This document shows, piece by piece, positions 30,809 to 43,000 of a DNA stretch of 64,000 bases. How positions within the stretch are numbered: the first letter of the stretch is position 1; each line of letters opens with the position of its first letter. The stretch comes from Rugalucina vietnamica (lineage: Eukaryota; Mollusca; Bivalvia; Lucinida; Lucinidae). Both the position numbers and the translations under genes were made by a program. The notes below the pieces were generated by a model, which was given only the letters and a program-made list of their open reading frames with translations, had not been told where the DNA came from and did no database searches. The stretch spans positions 42,979,071-43,043,070 of the forward strand of contig OZ024880.1 of the NCBI GenBank assembly GCA_964017185.1. The letters are read 5' to 3'.

Positions 30809-33092
30809 ATGGATAACGCTGATTTATTCCGATACGTTTTGACTACAAAAACTCTTCCCGAGGAGACAATATCTGACTATGAGTTTCGGTTTGAGACTGT
30901 TTTCTACAATGATGGAGGCTCATATTGTTACTGTAGATGTGCCTATGATCATGAATATTTTTCATACATATCAGAAAGTGGTGATATTGATTGGGAAAAG
31001 TGTGACACACTGGTGCAGGCTATTAAGCGCGGAAGGTGCCAACACGCTTCTAGAGCTACTAAGAAAAGGTATCTTTCCGAAACAAGGGTTAATGTTTTTC
31101 ACATCGCAGTGGCTCTTGGTTCTGAGACTTTGTCGCAGCTATTATTGTCAAGAGCGGAAGAAGGGATGGAATTGAAATCAGGAAATATTAAAAGTGGGTT
31201 GTTTTGCATGTACCCATATGGAGTTGCAGCATTGAGAGGTAACGCGAAAGCGGTACAATTGCTGTTTAAAGTTGATACGGCTGAAGCATATCTTCCAGGC
31301 GGCTCATTCATAGAACTGAACTCTAGATATTCATCACGAACAAGTAGATATAAATTCGTGTATGCGGTTGAAAAGGAACACAATATATTCCAAATAACAA
31401 GTAGATCAGTACTTGAGGTTTGCATCGTTAAGGGACATAAAGCAATTGTGAAAATGTTTCTAGAAACTGAATCATTTAAAGATTCTTACGGGATAATACA
31501 TGTATATCCACATTTATTCAAGTATAATCTAGCCGATATGCTGGTCCTTGTTTTATCCCGCATCGAGTACAATTTACAATCAGAGTGCGATTGTATATTC
31601 AACCAAGATGAATGTGTATTTTGTGAACATGTCGGTGGTTGGTATATGGAAGTTAGAACAATTGCAGAATTAGCTGTCATATACAACGTACGGGATATTT
31701 TCAATAAATCAATACAGCTGCTATATGATGCCTCTCTCTGTCCCCAGAGGTGGTCCAGACTTGACATTAAATCATTGTTTGAGATATGTCGTGTTTTCCA
31801 AAGAAACGATTTTCAGCAACTATTTTCTGCGAACGAGCGTCAAAATCTATGTACAAAATCTATTTCTGAAACTCAGCTTTTTGACATTCTCTGTCGACTT
31901 CTGAAGAAATATACTCTTTCCGGAAGTCATATCGAAAACGTCATGAAACAGATTCAAGGTATTCAAAGAATCGTCAATGCTCCTTTGGGAGATAATATTG
32001 ATTATCCTGGTATTGGCTTGACACAGCTACAGTCATATGTATTCAAAACTTTTTTACATGCTGTGTCTGTAGTTAGAACTTTGGTTGATTCATCAGGAAA
32101 ACATATCCGTGCTTTGTTTACCCCCTTAAACCCCACTTTTATATAGCAAAACTGGGGTATGCAGGGGTATACCTATTTTTCTTATTTTTGCTCCAAAACA
32201 TAGATTGTGGGTACTCGTTAGAACCGCCTCGCCGAGGCGGTTCTAACGTGTACCCACAATCTATGTTTTAAGCAAAAATAAAAAAAATATCAAAATTTTT
32301 CAGCTGAAATTTTTCAATTTTTAAAGCTCAAAAAATCTCTGTATATTGCATGGGCAAGTTTTCGTAATGAATTTTAAAAAGGATCGTTACGGATCTCCTT
32401 GTGGAAAGACTATACTTATGTACATTCTAAGTAAAGAAACTAGAGACGTCATGTGGCAGTCTAAATTATCTCAGAGCCGCAGAGAATTATTAGAGTTACT
32501 TTTGTATGAAAATGTGTCTCTAGCATTAAATGATTCAGCGGTGTCGTTATGTCTAAGACGGTATCAGTACCGAATTCTAGACTCAGATCCTCCATTTGCA
32601 AGACGGTCAGTTCTGGGATCTGATTCAGACATAATTACCAAAGAAGAATGCACGGATGGTGAAAGATATAATGGCATACACATTATGGATTCATGCGTTT
32701 GGGAGTCTGCATTGTTCTATACGGTTCCACTTTTGATTGAAGTCGGGTTCAAATACACATTAGCGGATATAGAAGCAGTGCTTTTCACAGAAAAAGAATT
32801 GATTAAGGCTAAGGATGAATTAAAACAGCGAGTAGAAGAAACAAATCGTCTTCATTGTATAAAACGATTAGCACCTAACGCTTATGTATCCGAATATCTG
32901 AAACAGTGTTTGTCGACACCAAGGTCATTGAAGCTGAGATGTCGAGATGTTTTGAGAAGCCATTATCCAAGACGCCAGATACACAGACTTGTTTCCCGTG
33001 TAGATATCCCAGTGAACATACAAGACTTTTTGCTGTTAAAACCGATACTACAGACATTGTTAAACGACAGAGAAATTATGGGGTCGAAATGA
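30809..33092 (+). pseudogene. Ankyrin-repeat/SOCS-box-like protein, copy A, MITE-interrupted
   Basis: The start is ATG 30809 (MDNADLFRY); the longer frame upstream is MITE sequence. Segment 1 (30809-32090) has ankyrin-like helical pairs: VFHIAVALGSETLSQLLLS (~98-117), PYGVAALRGNAKAVQLLF (~142-160), SVLEVCIVKGHKAIVKMFLE (~205-225), TIAELAVIYNV (~280). After a 279-bp MITE the frame resumes at 32370 to a stop at 33092. The last ~40 residues (PRSLKLRCRDVLRSHY ... VDIPVNIQDFLLLKPIL) fit a SOCS box: BC-box S-L-x-x-x-C-R, then a Cul5-box-like I-P region. ASB proteins of this build are substrate receptors of Elongin BC-Cullin5 ubiquitin ligases; that role here is inference. AATAAA follows at 33180-33185. 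No intron is evident, unless the MITE is spliced. Confidence 0.72.
32091..32369 (-). mobile_element. 279-bp MITE inside the ankyrin/SOCS-like gene, copy A
   Basis: Termini CATCAGGAAAACATATCCGT and the inverse of CATTACGAAAACTTGCCCAT; centre GTTAGAACCGCCTCGCCGAG with mirrored arm. It replaces about 34 bp that copy B retains (the stretch between GTTGATT and ATTTTGAAAAGG at 46596-46640). It introduces a stop at 32144-32146. Taking the 53384 copy as the + reference, this one is inverted. Confidence 0.92.
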
Positions 33093-33399
33093 CCCGGGAC
33101 CGAAACGACACGGGGTCGAATGACCAGGGACCGAAACGACCCGCCAGTCTCTTCACATAAAGCATATTTAACTGTTTGAAATAAAGACATTAGTGGCGAC
33201 CTTTCGACAAGAACATGCACACGACACCCCCCGGCTTTTGCACATCTGCCTTTTATAAGCTCTTTTGCCGATTTTTCTACAGAGATTCACTCTGCTCAGA
33301 AAGCACTTTTTTTTTTTTTTTTTTTTTTTTACTTTTTTTCACAATTATTTTAGATTCCACAAAACTTGCGTGTACATACATGTTATTGGGTCAAGTTGT

Positions 33400-34794
33400 T
33401 GAAAATGCTAAATACCTGATGATTTACCAGGTTTCCTATTCATGTAAATCATGCAAAATGCTTAATACCTGATGATTTAATCAGGTTTCCTATTTATGTA
33501 AATCATGCAAAATGCTAAATAGCCGATATATCAACGAGGTTTTCTATTCATGTAAATCATGCAAAACGCTTAATACCTGATAATTTATCCAGATTTCCTA
33601 TTCATGTAAATCATGCAAAATGCTAAATACCCGATAATTAAACAAGGTTTCCAATTTATGTAAATCATGCAAAATACTAAATACCTGATGACTTAACCAG
33701 CTTTCCTATTCATGTTAATCATGCAAAATGCTAAATAGCCGATACATTAACGAGGTTTCCTATTCATGTAAATCATGTAAAACGCTTAATACCTGATAAT
33801 TTAACCAGGTTTCCTATTCATGTAAATCATGCAAATTGCTAAATACCTGGGCCCAGTTGTTCAAAATCAATGACATCGTTAGTTAACGATTCGTTAAAAT
33901 TTCAAATGGAAATATTACAAATACACTGTTATTTTTTTGTTGATAAAATGTGAGAATCTTTGCAATGCGAAGGATTCTCACATTTTATCAACAAAAAATA
34001 GCTGGGTATTTGCTTATATAGTCGGTTTTGACTGAACAAGTTGAGGTCTTAACGATGACATTAAGCGAACAAAGTTTTGAACAACTGGCCCCTGATGATT
34101 TAACCAGGTTTCCTATTCAAGTAAATCATGTAAAATGCTAAATACCTGATGATTTAATCACGTTTCCTATTCATGTAAATCATACAAAATCCTAAAGCCG
34201 ATAATTTAACCAGGCTTCCTATTCATGTAAATCATGCAAAACGCTTAATACCTGATAATTAAACCAGGTTTCCTATTCGTGCGAATCATGCAAAATGCTA
34301 AATACCTGATAATTTAACCAGGTTTCCAATTCATGTAAATCATGCAAAATGCTAAATACCTGATGATTTAACCAGGCTTCCTATTCATGTAAAATGCTTA
34401 ATACCTGATGATTTAACCAGGTTTCCTATTCATGTAGATTATGCTAAATCCTAAATACCCGATAATTTAACCAGGTTTCCTATTCATGTAAATCATGCAA
34501 AACACTTAATACCTGATGATTTATCCAGGTTTCCTATTCATGTAAATCATGCAAAATGCTAAATACCTGATGATTTAACCAGGTTTCCTATTCATGTAAA
34601 TCACGCAAAATGCTTAATACCTGATGATTTAACCAGGTTTCCTATTTATGTAAATCATGCAAAATGCTAAATAGCCGATATATTAACGAGGTTTCCTATT
34701 CATGTAAATCATGCAAAACGCTTAATGCCTGATAATTTATCCAGGTTTCCTATTCATGTAAATCATGCAAAATGCTAAATACCCGATAATCTAA
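33400..34794. repeat. 54-bp minisatellite, array 2a
   Basis: About 21 units, interrupted by a TIR element at 33849-34091 and ended by a Penelope-like insertion at 34795. The array resumes at 36845. Confidence 0.95.
33849..34091. mobile_element. GGGCCCAGTTGTTC TIR element inside minisatellite
   Basis: About 243 bp. Ends GGGCCCAGTTGTTCAAAA and TTTTGAACAACTGGCCCC; a strong inner palindrome TGTTGATAAAATGTGAGAAT ... ATTCTCACATTTTATCAACA. It sits between TAAATACCTG and CTGATGATTT, suggesting a CTG duplication. The copies at 37051 and 48151 occupy the same unit position. Confidence 0.9.
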
Positions 34795-36843
34795 AAAGGT
34801 ACAAGTAAGCAAAGATCAGGAAAAGGCGCAATCAGAGAAAGATTTCCACTCCAAAAACCGAGGTGGGAAAAAACCAAAGTAACAATCAGATATCGTACTT
34901 ATACCATAAAAATATTTCGTAAGCCGAATGAGCAGCTATTTTCCCAATAGGTGGCCACTCAATTACCTTAACTTAACTAAAATATGAAAACATACATAAG
35001 GCGCCAACAGCACAAAATAATTTAAACACAAAGACATGAAACAAAAAGAACCACCACAGAAGTATCGACTTGGAACGATCAGCAACACAAAGTTACTGGC
35101 GGGTTTAAATCGATTTTACATGGCCATAACCTCACCCTCAGCTTCTGCAGTGGTTCATAACATTTAGTTAGTTCTTCGGTCCTCGTGGTGAATCTCTAAC
35201 TAGTCAATGAATCATCAAGAAGAAACAAATATATCATGATAAACATCCTGATGAATCAAAAACCAGGACTCACAGATTCAGTAAGCTGCCCGACGATGGA
35301 GATCCCTGGGCGCCGAATAACTTACTAACTCTGGAGCAAAAGAAAAACATCAGTTGGACCCCGGTGGGACAAGCAACAGACAAGAAGCTCCGGCCCCAAC
35401 CAACTAAAATGAATAGCTTTAAGTCGGGGCCATCATAGAGTCTGACGCCCGACCCACCTGCGTGCAACCAAAGAAGGCAGCATAGTTATCAACCGTGATT
35501 GGGTTAAAAACTAAGCATGCAGACTGTCGCATAACATTCAAGTTATAACCTATACGTCTGTAACGTGTTATGATTTTTCTAAACTGAAAAAAAAAATCAT
35601 TACTTCCTATAAGTTTCTTAAATTTGTAAACCAAGTCACCATAAAATTCTGGTTCCGAAAGGCCCTCAGTTAAAAGCGTCTTTAACCCAACATTATATTT
35701 GGAAATCAATTCATAGTGTCTACGATAAAATTTAGAAAAGGTTTTTCGAAGTTTATGATACTGATAGCCCTGTTGGAGAAGTTTGGCCGTTAAACATTTA
35801 TTTCGAGCGTTGAAGTCTGTAACATGATTGCAGACTCTAGCAAACCTAATAAGTTGCGAAATGTATACACCATAAGAAGCACGACGAGGAACGTCACCAT
35901 CCAAAACCGGAAAATTTACTATATCAAAATCAAAGTCATCGCGCTTATCATAAATTTTAGAAGAAACAAATCCATTTTCAACAGAAAGATGTAGATCTAA
36001 AAAGGGGGCTTCGGTATCCGAGATATTGGCTTTGTTCAACTGTAGTTCAGATGGATAAATTTGATTGACCATACCTTCAAAATAAGGGTTGTCAGGGTTG
36101 TCAATGTTCAAAAGGTCATCGAGGTACATAGAAGTGGAATTAAAAGCCTCGATAACATCAGCTTGATTATCATGGTTAAGAGAATCCATGAAATCTCTTT
36201 CGTAGCAGTATAAAAATAAATCAGCTACGAGAGGCGCGCAATTTGTACCCATCGGAATTCCAACAATTTGTCTGTATAACTTGGTCCCAAATCTAATATA
36301 AATATTATCCAGGAGATAGGATAAGGCGTCGCATACATTCTGACATGACCAAAGTGTATACCGACTTTGGTCAGAGGAAGTGAAAAAAGCCTTTCTGTCA
36401 TTACATGCCAAATAAAGTGAACCGTAGTTTTTTAATGCCCTTTTGAAGGTCCACTCTATCAAATCCAGAAGTTTTTCTTTAATTAGATTATGTGGTAAAG
36501 TTGTATACAGAGTAGAAAAATCATATGTGGACAAACTCGTCGCACGGAACCCTCTACACTTCAATTTATTGAGCACCTCACCAGAATTTTTTATTGACCA
36601 AAACCAATTTTTATTTGAAGTTTCATACACTGTCACACAGTACCTTATAACATGAGATTTGATAGCAGTAAGACAGGAAGTTAATAATTTAGAAAGTTCA
36701 GTAGTAGTACAAGAGCTGGAATTTGCAATAAATCTAGCTTTGTATGGTCTTTTGTGAAGCTTAGGTAACCAATACATCGTAGGAAGTTTGTCTTGGCCTT
36801 CATTGACACAAACAGAAAACTTAACAGGTAAATCGTTTAAGTA
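34795..36843 (-). mobile_element. Penelope-like retroelement, 5'-truncated
   Basis: Contains the reverse transcriptase frame (35419-36843) and about 620 bp downstream of it (34795-35418). That downstream part recurs as fragments at 16585, 55588, 57478 and 58412. Its 5' end stops within the coding region, at the minisatellite. Confidence 0.8.
35419..36843 (-). CDS. Reverse transcriptase of Penelope-like type, N-terminally truncated
   Basis: About 475 codons from LNDLPVKFSVCVNE to a stop. Motifs: YWLPKLHKRPYKARFI (RT region 2), YDFSTLYTTLPHNLI (motif A, catalytic D), GIPMGTNCAPLVADLFLYCY (motif B), SMYLDDLLNI (motif C; YLDD), FLDLHLS and IYDKRDDFDFDIVNFP (C-terminal conserved region). No integrase, RNase H, GIY-YIG or apurinic endonuclease is present here. 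The EN-less architecture and motifs match RTs usually filed with Penelope-like elements; the exact clade is uncertain. The open frame begins in minisatellite sequence, so the first residues are not native. Confidence 0.8.
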   Translation of the reverse strand, partial: YLNDLPVKFSVCVNEGQDKLPTMYWLPKLHKRPYKARFIANSSSCTTTELSKLLTSCLTAIKSHVIRYCVTVYETSNKNWFWSIKNSGEVLNKLKCRGFRATSLSTYDFSTLYTTLPHNLIKEKLLDLIEWTFKRALKNYGSLYLACNDRKAFFTSSDQSRYTLWSCQNVCDALSYLLDNIYIRFGTKLYRQIVGIPMGTNCAPLVADLFLYCYERDFMDSLNHDNQADVIEAFNSTSMYLDDLLNIDNPDNPYFEGMVNQIYPSELQLNKANISDTEAPFLDLHLSVENGFVSSKIYDKRDDFDFDIVNFPVLDGDVPRRASYGVYISQLIRFARVCNHVTDFNARNKCLTAKLLQQGYQYHKLRKTFSKFYRRHYELISKYNVGLKTLLTEGLSEPEFYGDLVYKFKKLIGSNDFFFQFRKIITRYRRIGYNLNVMRQSACLVFNPITVDNYAAFFGCTQVGRASDSMMAPT

Positions 36844-36844
36844 A

Positions 36845-37693
36845 CCATGTTTCCTATTTATGTAAATCATGCAAAATACTAAATACCTGATGACTTAACC
36901 AGCTTTCCTATTCATGTTAATCATGCAAAATGCTAAATAGCCGATACATTAACGAGGTTTCCTATTCATGTAAATCACGTAAATCGCTTAATACCTGATA
37001 ATTTAACCAGGTTTCCTATTCATGTAAATCATGCAAATTGCTAAATACCTGGGCCTAGTTGTTCAAAATCAATGACATCGTTAGTTAACGATTTGTTAAA
37101 ATTTCAAATGGAAATATTACAAATACACTGTTATTTTTTTTGTTGATAAAATGTGAGAATCTTTGCAATGCAAAGGATTCTCACATTTTATCAACAAAAA
37201 ATAGCTGGGTATTTGCTTATATAGTCGGTATTGACTGAACAAGTTGAGGTCTTAACGATGACGTTAAGCTAACAAAGTTTTGAACAACTGGACCCTGATG
37301 ATTTAACCAGGTTTCCTATTCAAGTAAATCATGTAAAAATGATAAATACCTGATGATTTAACCACGTTTCCTATTCATGTAAATCATACAAAATCCTAAA
37401 GCCGATAAGTTAACCAGGCTTCCAATTCATGTAAATCATGCAAAACGCTTAATACCTGATAATTAAACCAGGTTTCCTATATTCATGCAAATCATGCAAA
37501 ATGCTAAATACCTGATAATTTAACCAGGTTTCCAATTCATGTAAATCATGCAAAATGCTAAATATCTGATGATTTAACCAGGTTTCCTATTCATGTAAAA
37601 TGCTTAATACCTGATGATTTAACCAGGTTTCCTATTCATGTAAATTATGCTAAACCCTAAATACCCGATAATTAAACCAGGTTTCCTATTCAT
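36845..37693. repeat. 54-bp minisatellite, array 2b
   Basis: Continuation of array 2a beyond the Penelope-like insertion, about 12 units plus the TIR element at 37051-37294. It ends mid-unit (CTATTCATGTAAAACTGAGC), where copy B of the segmental duplication starts. Confidence 0.95.
37051..37294. mobile_element. GGGCCTAGTTGTTC TIR element inside minisatellite
   Basis: Near-identical to 33849-34091, same position within the 54-bp unit and same neighbouring variant (CATGCAAATTGCTAAATACC). Confidence 0.9.
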
Positions 37694-38301
37694 GTAAAAC
37701 TGAGCATCTTTAAAGAAAGTCTTTCATATTCTGGCTCTGTTATTTGGAATAGTACTCCACTTGAAATAAAGAATTCTTCTAGTCTGAAGTGTTTTACAAA
37801 TAAAGTATGGACCATAATTCTGCATTTGTATCAAAGTTAAAAAGTATGTCTCCACCACCAATCAATCAGACCAAGTTCATTGTAATTTCATTTTTCTATT
37901 CTTACATGTGTAAATATTTCATATTATTTTATACTTAGCAGTGAAGTTAATGTATATCAAAAATGGATAAAAAGGATATTTTCACTGCAGAATTGATATT
38001 GATATTTTCACTAGTAATTGATATCAGCCGAGTTTGGATTACTTCTGACGTTTCCATTCACTTGACGTCATTAAATGTGCCTCACTTCAGAAATTCAAAT
38101 GCATATAATTCCGTTATTTACGAACGAAAACATAAAGTGTGGGTATTCATTTTCTTAGTTAGAACGTTAGGAACAATGTGGTACCAAAATTATTTGTGTT
38201 TTCAAAAATTTTTGGTTTTTGCATTTTCACCGCCTGCTTTGTGAATAGGAAAATGCCCGTGTATTGTATAAAATAAAAAGAAAATTTACGTTTTATCGGT
38301 A

Positions 38302-38414
38302 AATACCAAATATATTTCATCTCGTGACTTGAAAACATCTAAATTTTCACTCGTGCTACGCACTCGTGAAAATTTTGATGTTTTCAACTCACTCGATGAA
38401 ATATATTTGGTATT
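38302..38414. repeat. 113-bp palindrome, copy B
   Basis: The same AATACCAAATATATTTCATC arms as 26311-26423. It lies in the LINE 3' region. Confidence 0.85.
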
Positions 38415-38550
38415 CACCTCAAAAAAGTAAATATCCTCTATATCATTTGTTATTGTTTCATATGTTTTATGTACAATGTTTACCAGAGTGCCTCATGGAA
38501 GATTGGTTTTAACCAAATGATCAAATGAGTCACCCTCTTTAAATAAAGAA

Positions 38551-38557
<7 letters not shown>

Positions 38558-38634
<77 letters not shown>

Positions 38635-38651
38635 TACATACATACATACAT
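38558..38651. repeat. (TTAC)n/(CATA)n tail
   Basis: Longer than in A and ending in CATACATACATA, an allele-like length difference between the copies. Confidence 0.9.
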
Positions 38652-39600
38652 AGCATGCTATATCGTGTAGCTCTACAAGTTTGATTAAGCAAAAGTTGGA
38701 TGTATCAAGTTAGATACAACTTGTTGCATCATGTAGCTCAGCTCTAACACATACACTGATCAGCTGCTTAGCTGATTTACGCTATTATTGTCGCATATGC
38801 AAAAGTCAATTTTCTCATGAATTGGCTCATATGAAACATTGGGGTATTCTAGACAGCGTTTCCTACTTAAGCGCAGTGAACGAATTTCCGAGATAAGCGC
38901 AATTTTCTATCTTCACCTGGACGGGTTTTCCCTATTTAAGCGCTTTTCCTACTTAGTCGCATCACACACGTGAACCTGAAGGAAGTTCGTTTCACGTTGA
39001 AAAGCAGCAAAGGTAACAACGAAATCATTTTATAGCATATGCCACGCCACGATAGCCTTAACTTTGAAAGCACTTTCAAACATATTTAGAGGCGACAACC
39101 ACGTAAGCATAGAACATTAGCTGCAGTGACGTCAATAACGACAAACTTTGGATATTTTTTTAAAAAAAACTGTGTTCCTGCAACACATGATTATGTATGG
39201 ATATCTCTCTCTCTCTATGCCTTATGCATTGGTATTGTGACTTTCTGTAGTCAAAAGAATCGATGCATGGTAGACCAGTTCCTTATTAACAGAAGTATGT
39301 TTTTGCAAGGGGTGTATGTTTTTGAGTGGGCTAAAAAGAGACTAAAACAGAGTAGAATTATTTATTATCATACCTCTCTGACTTATTTACAGATATCTGT
39401 GCACCCTCTGCTCCACAGCCAGCACGAGAGGCTTATATTGCCTGAATATAGTTATTACCATACATGTGGTCATATATGCATAAATTCACACTGAATCATG
39501 TTTCACATGTATTGTGTGGCTCAGCCCTAAGACGCTCACATACATACACAATTGTAGTTTATTAGTATTTCACATGGACCATATTTCATATGGATCATAC

Positions 39601-39603
<3 letters not shown>

Positions 39604-39652
<49 letters not shown>
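39604..39652. repeat. (CA)n microsatellite, copy B
   Basis: About 24 units, paralogous to 29056-29105. Confidence 0.95.
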
Positions 39653-39655
<3 letters not shown>

Positions 39656-40126
39656 CCTTAGTTTCTGTAATATCTGTCATTTGAAATTTTTTCCTTGCTT
39701 ATATTATGTTTTATATGTTATACCCTTGCTTTGTTGCTCCTATGTGGGCCGAAAATTCGTAATAAAGATCTTATACTGATGGCTTGCCCCTTTTACATCA
39801 GCGCCTTCTCCATGATGTTTGGGGTGCTAATATTCAGTTTAGTGTTTCACTTTAAAGATGAGCCAAAAGAGAAAGGATATTTGCTAAAATACTTAATAGC
39901 ATGTTATATTAAGAATATTACATCTACATCATACATTAAAAAATGAGCCGTGACACGAGAAAAACGGTATTTGGCGCTATTGAAACTGGCCCACACAGCC
40001 ACAGACAGAGACTAGAAATGGTGCATGTAAGTGAAAGAAGATTGGTACTATCTGTGAAGGGCCTTATAAATAAGCTATGACCAGCTGTTATTCTGATGAT
40101 CCAAAGAAATATCATTACTTTTATTT

Positions 40127-40361
40127 GAGCCGTGACGCGAAAAAACCGGTCTTCGGGATTTCCGACCAGGTCCGACATAAACCGACCTGTACCAGCTCAG
40201 AAAAGAGCTAGAAGCTTGAAATTTCGGATTTAAGTAGAAGAGGAATTGTACTATCCGAGTAGCGAAAACAGGGGCGCTGATCAGCTTCGCGGTTACCGCG
40301 AAGCTGATCTGCGCCTTTGTTTTCGCATAGGCAATAATCCCGTTTTCTCACGATGCGGCTC
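40127..40361. mobile_element. GAGCC-family MITE, inverted relative to copy A
   Basis: Termini GAGCCGTGACGCGAAAAAAC and TCACGATGCGGCTC, ATTT on both sides. It occupies the same site as 29588-29808 but reads the other way, with a full GCGGTTACCGC hairpin centre. Confidence 0.92.
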
Positions 40362-41383
40362 ATTTATGGGTCATTATCAAAAAATGGAGCAATCCAGAAA
40401 GGCAAAACGAAAAAAAAATAATTGTCCATTTTTTCTTTTTCAATGGGATAGTTTTATTAACAGGAGCATATAGAATATAGAAATAAAATATGCCGAGTTT
40501 AACTGAACAAATAGTGCACCAGCATTAATTAATTGTATGGTACCCTTGAAAAAATATCAGTGCTGTCACGAACAAACTTTCTTGCGTAAAACGCTCATTT
40601 GATAAGACTTCCCCAATCTGTATGTGGGGGGATATATAACTTGTCACGAACAATAGTTCACACAAACCTTAAATACTTTCAATGATTTAACGAGGAAGAG
40701 ATCTTCAATGAAAATACACATACTGTGATTTGTTCTGTTTCTGAAACGCTTTATTTTTGTAGACATTATCTTGTAGGATTAAACCAAAAATAAGTTCTGC
40801 TAAACGTTTACTATTTCAGTATAGAATCATTACATACCAAAAGCAATTACTTTTATATGATGCGTTTTGAGTATTTTAAATAATTATGACCGTGACAGTA
40901 CTGATATCGTGACAGCACTGATGTTTTCGTGACAGCACTGATAATTATCCGATCTCGCCTTTTTCATTCCAATGTTTGCGGAAATGATTAATTTCGGACC
41001 ATTTACCGATGAGCTTAGGGGCAGTGACTCACTTAAGGTCGAAACCAACGAAGCCGCGGCTGATGCTCTAACCAGGGACACCTTTGCGTAGATCCAATGC
41101 TCTAACAAAGCACGTTTGCTTTAAGCAAACCAAACGCGAACTGGGGATTACTAGAATAGAACACTCTTGATTTTAGGAAGCTGGGAGCAAGGAAAAGATT
41201 TTTAGGGAGCTAGGGAGAAAGGTAATTTTACTTTTACTGAGCTTAGAGCTAATACCCCCTTGGATGGGCCTCAAATTTAGGTTAACTTGCAGCTGAGCTG
41301 CAAATTTGCTTTCACATATTTCCCATTGCATCCCATTTTTATGTAGTGACGTATACAGGGTATACAATGTTACTTCTTTTTGT

Positions 41384-42883
41384 TAGCTCACCTGAGCCGT
41401 AAGGCTCACAAAGTGAGCTTATAGGATGGCCATGATCCGGCGTCCGTCCGTCGTCCGTCGTCGTCGTCCACCATTTTCAAAGATCTTCTCCTCTAAAACC
41501 GCTTGGCCAATCAAAGCCAAATTTTATATGAAGCATCTATAGGAAGGGGGAACCAATGTGTATATAAATAATCCAGGTCACATGACCAAGATGGCTGCCA
41601 TACCCATATATGGTAAAAACCTTTAAAAATCTTCTTCTCCAGAACCCAAAGGCCTAGGATCTTGAAACTTGGCATGTAGCATAAGGGACACAAGGTTCAC
41701 AATGTATATATAACTCATGGCCCTGTGATGACCTTGACCTATTTTACGGCAAGGTCAACATAGGTTGCCAATGCATTTGAATGGGAAAAACTTTTAAAAT
41801 GTCATTATAAGTGAAAGTCTTGCAGGAAATGGGCAGTAGGACTAAATATATTAATGATTCTGAAAAAAATGGGCCCCAGGGGCTCATATGCCCCCACCCC
41901 GGGGCAATATACATGTATATCTCCATAATATTCAAACATCTTCTCCTCTGAAACCGCTTGGCCAATCAAAGCCAAATTTTATGTGAAGCATCTATAGGAT
42001 ATGGTAATAAATGTATATATAAATAATCCAGGTCACATGACCAAGATGGCCGTCATGCCCATATATGGTAAAAACCTTTCAAAAATGTTCTTCTCCAGAA
42101 CCGGTTGATCGATTTCAATGAAACTTGGCATGAAGTATTGATGACTCAAGTACTACAATGTGTATATAAATCATGACCCTGTGTTGACCTTGACCTATTT
42201 TACGGCAAGGTCAACATAGGTCGCCAATGCATTTGAATGGGGAAAACTTTTGAAATGTCATTTAAAGTGAAAGTCTTGCAGGAAATGCACAGAAGGACTG
42301 AATATTAATGATTCTGAAAAAGATTGGTCCCCAGGAGCTCATATGCCCCCACCCTGTGGCAGTATACATGTTTATTTCCATAATATTCAAACGGCATCTA
42401 CTCTGAAACCACTTGGCCAATCAAAGCCAAATTTTATGAGAAGCATCTATAGGATGGGGTAACCAATGTGTATATAAATAATCCAGGTCACATGACCAAG
42501 ATGGCCGCCATGCCCATATATGGTAAAAACCCTTCAAAAATCTTCTCCGGAGAAACCAGTGGACTGATTTCAAAGAAACTTGGCATGAAGCATTGATGGC
42601 TAAAGTACTACAATGTGTATATAAATCATGACCCTGTGGTGACCTTGACCTATTTGACGACAAGGACAACATAGACAACGGGGAAAACTGTTAACGTCAT
42701 TTAAAGGGAATAAATAAAATAGAAATTGGCAAATGGACAGAATATTGATTATTCTGAAAACAAATGGCCCAAGGGCTTCATCTGCCCCTGCACTGGGGCT
42801 AAATACCATAATATTCAAACATGTTTATTGGCATATGTAGCAGATCTCAGGTGAGCGTTTACAGGACAATTGGTCCTCTGGTT
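41384..42883. mobile_element. AGCTCAC family element nested in the 4-kb TIR element
   Basis: Head TTAGCTCACCTGAGCC and GGCTCACAAAGTGAGCTTAT; tail CTCAGGTGAGCGTTTACAGG, then ACAATTGGTCCTCTGG. Three inner units of about 450 bp with TGTATATAAATAATCCAGG and GTGATGACCTTGACC, closely like 3808-5223. Confidence 0.85.
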
Positions 42884-42897
42884 TTCTTAAATTTGAC

Positions 42898-43000
42898 CCT
42901 AGGCGGTTCTAACGTGTACACAATCAGATATATTTTTTCTTCGATTTTTAAAGCTAAAAAAATCTCTGTATATTGTATGGGTAACACATTTTCGGAATGG
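42898..43000. mobile_element. Fragment of the 279-bp MITE family
   Basis: AGGCGGTTCTAACGTGTACA, then AAAAAAATCTCTGTATATTG, TATGGGTAACACATTTTCGG: one half only. Confidence 0.6.

Larger units (their letters stand above)
25244..34794. repeat. Segmental duplication, copy A
   Basis: From TAAAACTGAGCATCTTTAAA onward the sequence matches copy B (from 37694) at high identity: LINE tail, ATG-less hydrophobic frames, CA repeat, MITEs, ankyrin/SOCS-like gene and minisatellite. A contains insertions absent in B (25718-26175, 26685-27677, 27984-28218, 28280-28514). B contains one absent in A (40368-44323). Confidence 0.9.

Noticed and set aside
35249-35270. Hammerhead ribozyme, expected in Penelope-like elements (CTGATGA at this position)
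   Set aside because: The GAAA core element and stem II pairing are missing on either strand in all three copies.
39126-39494. 122-codon frame in copy B
   Set aside because: The corresponding region in copy A is broken by indels, and no domain or splice signal supports it.
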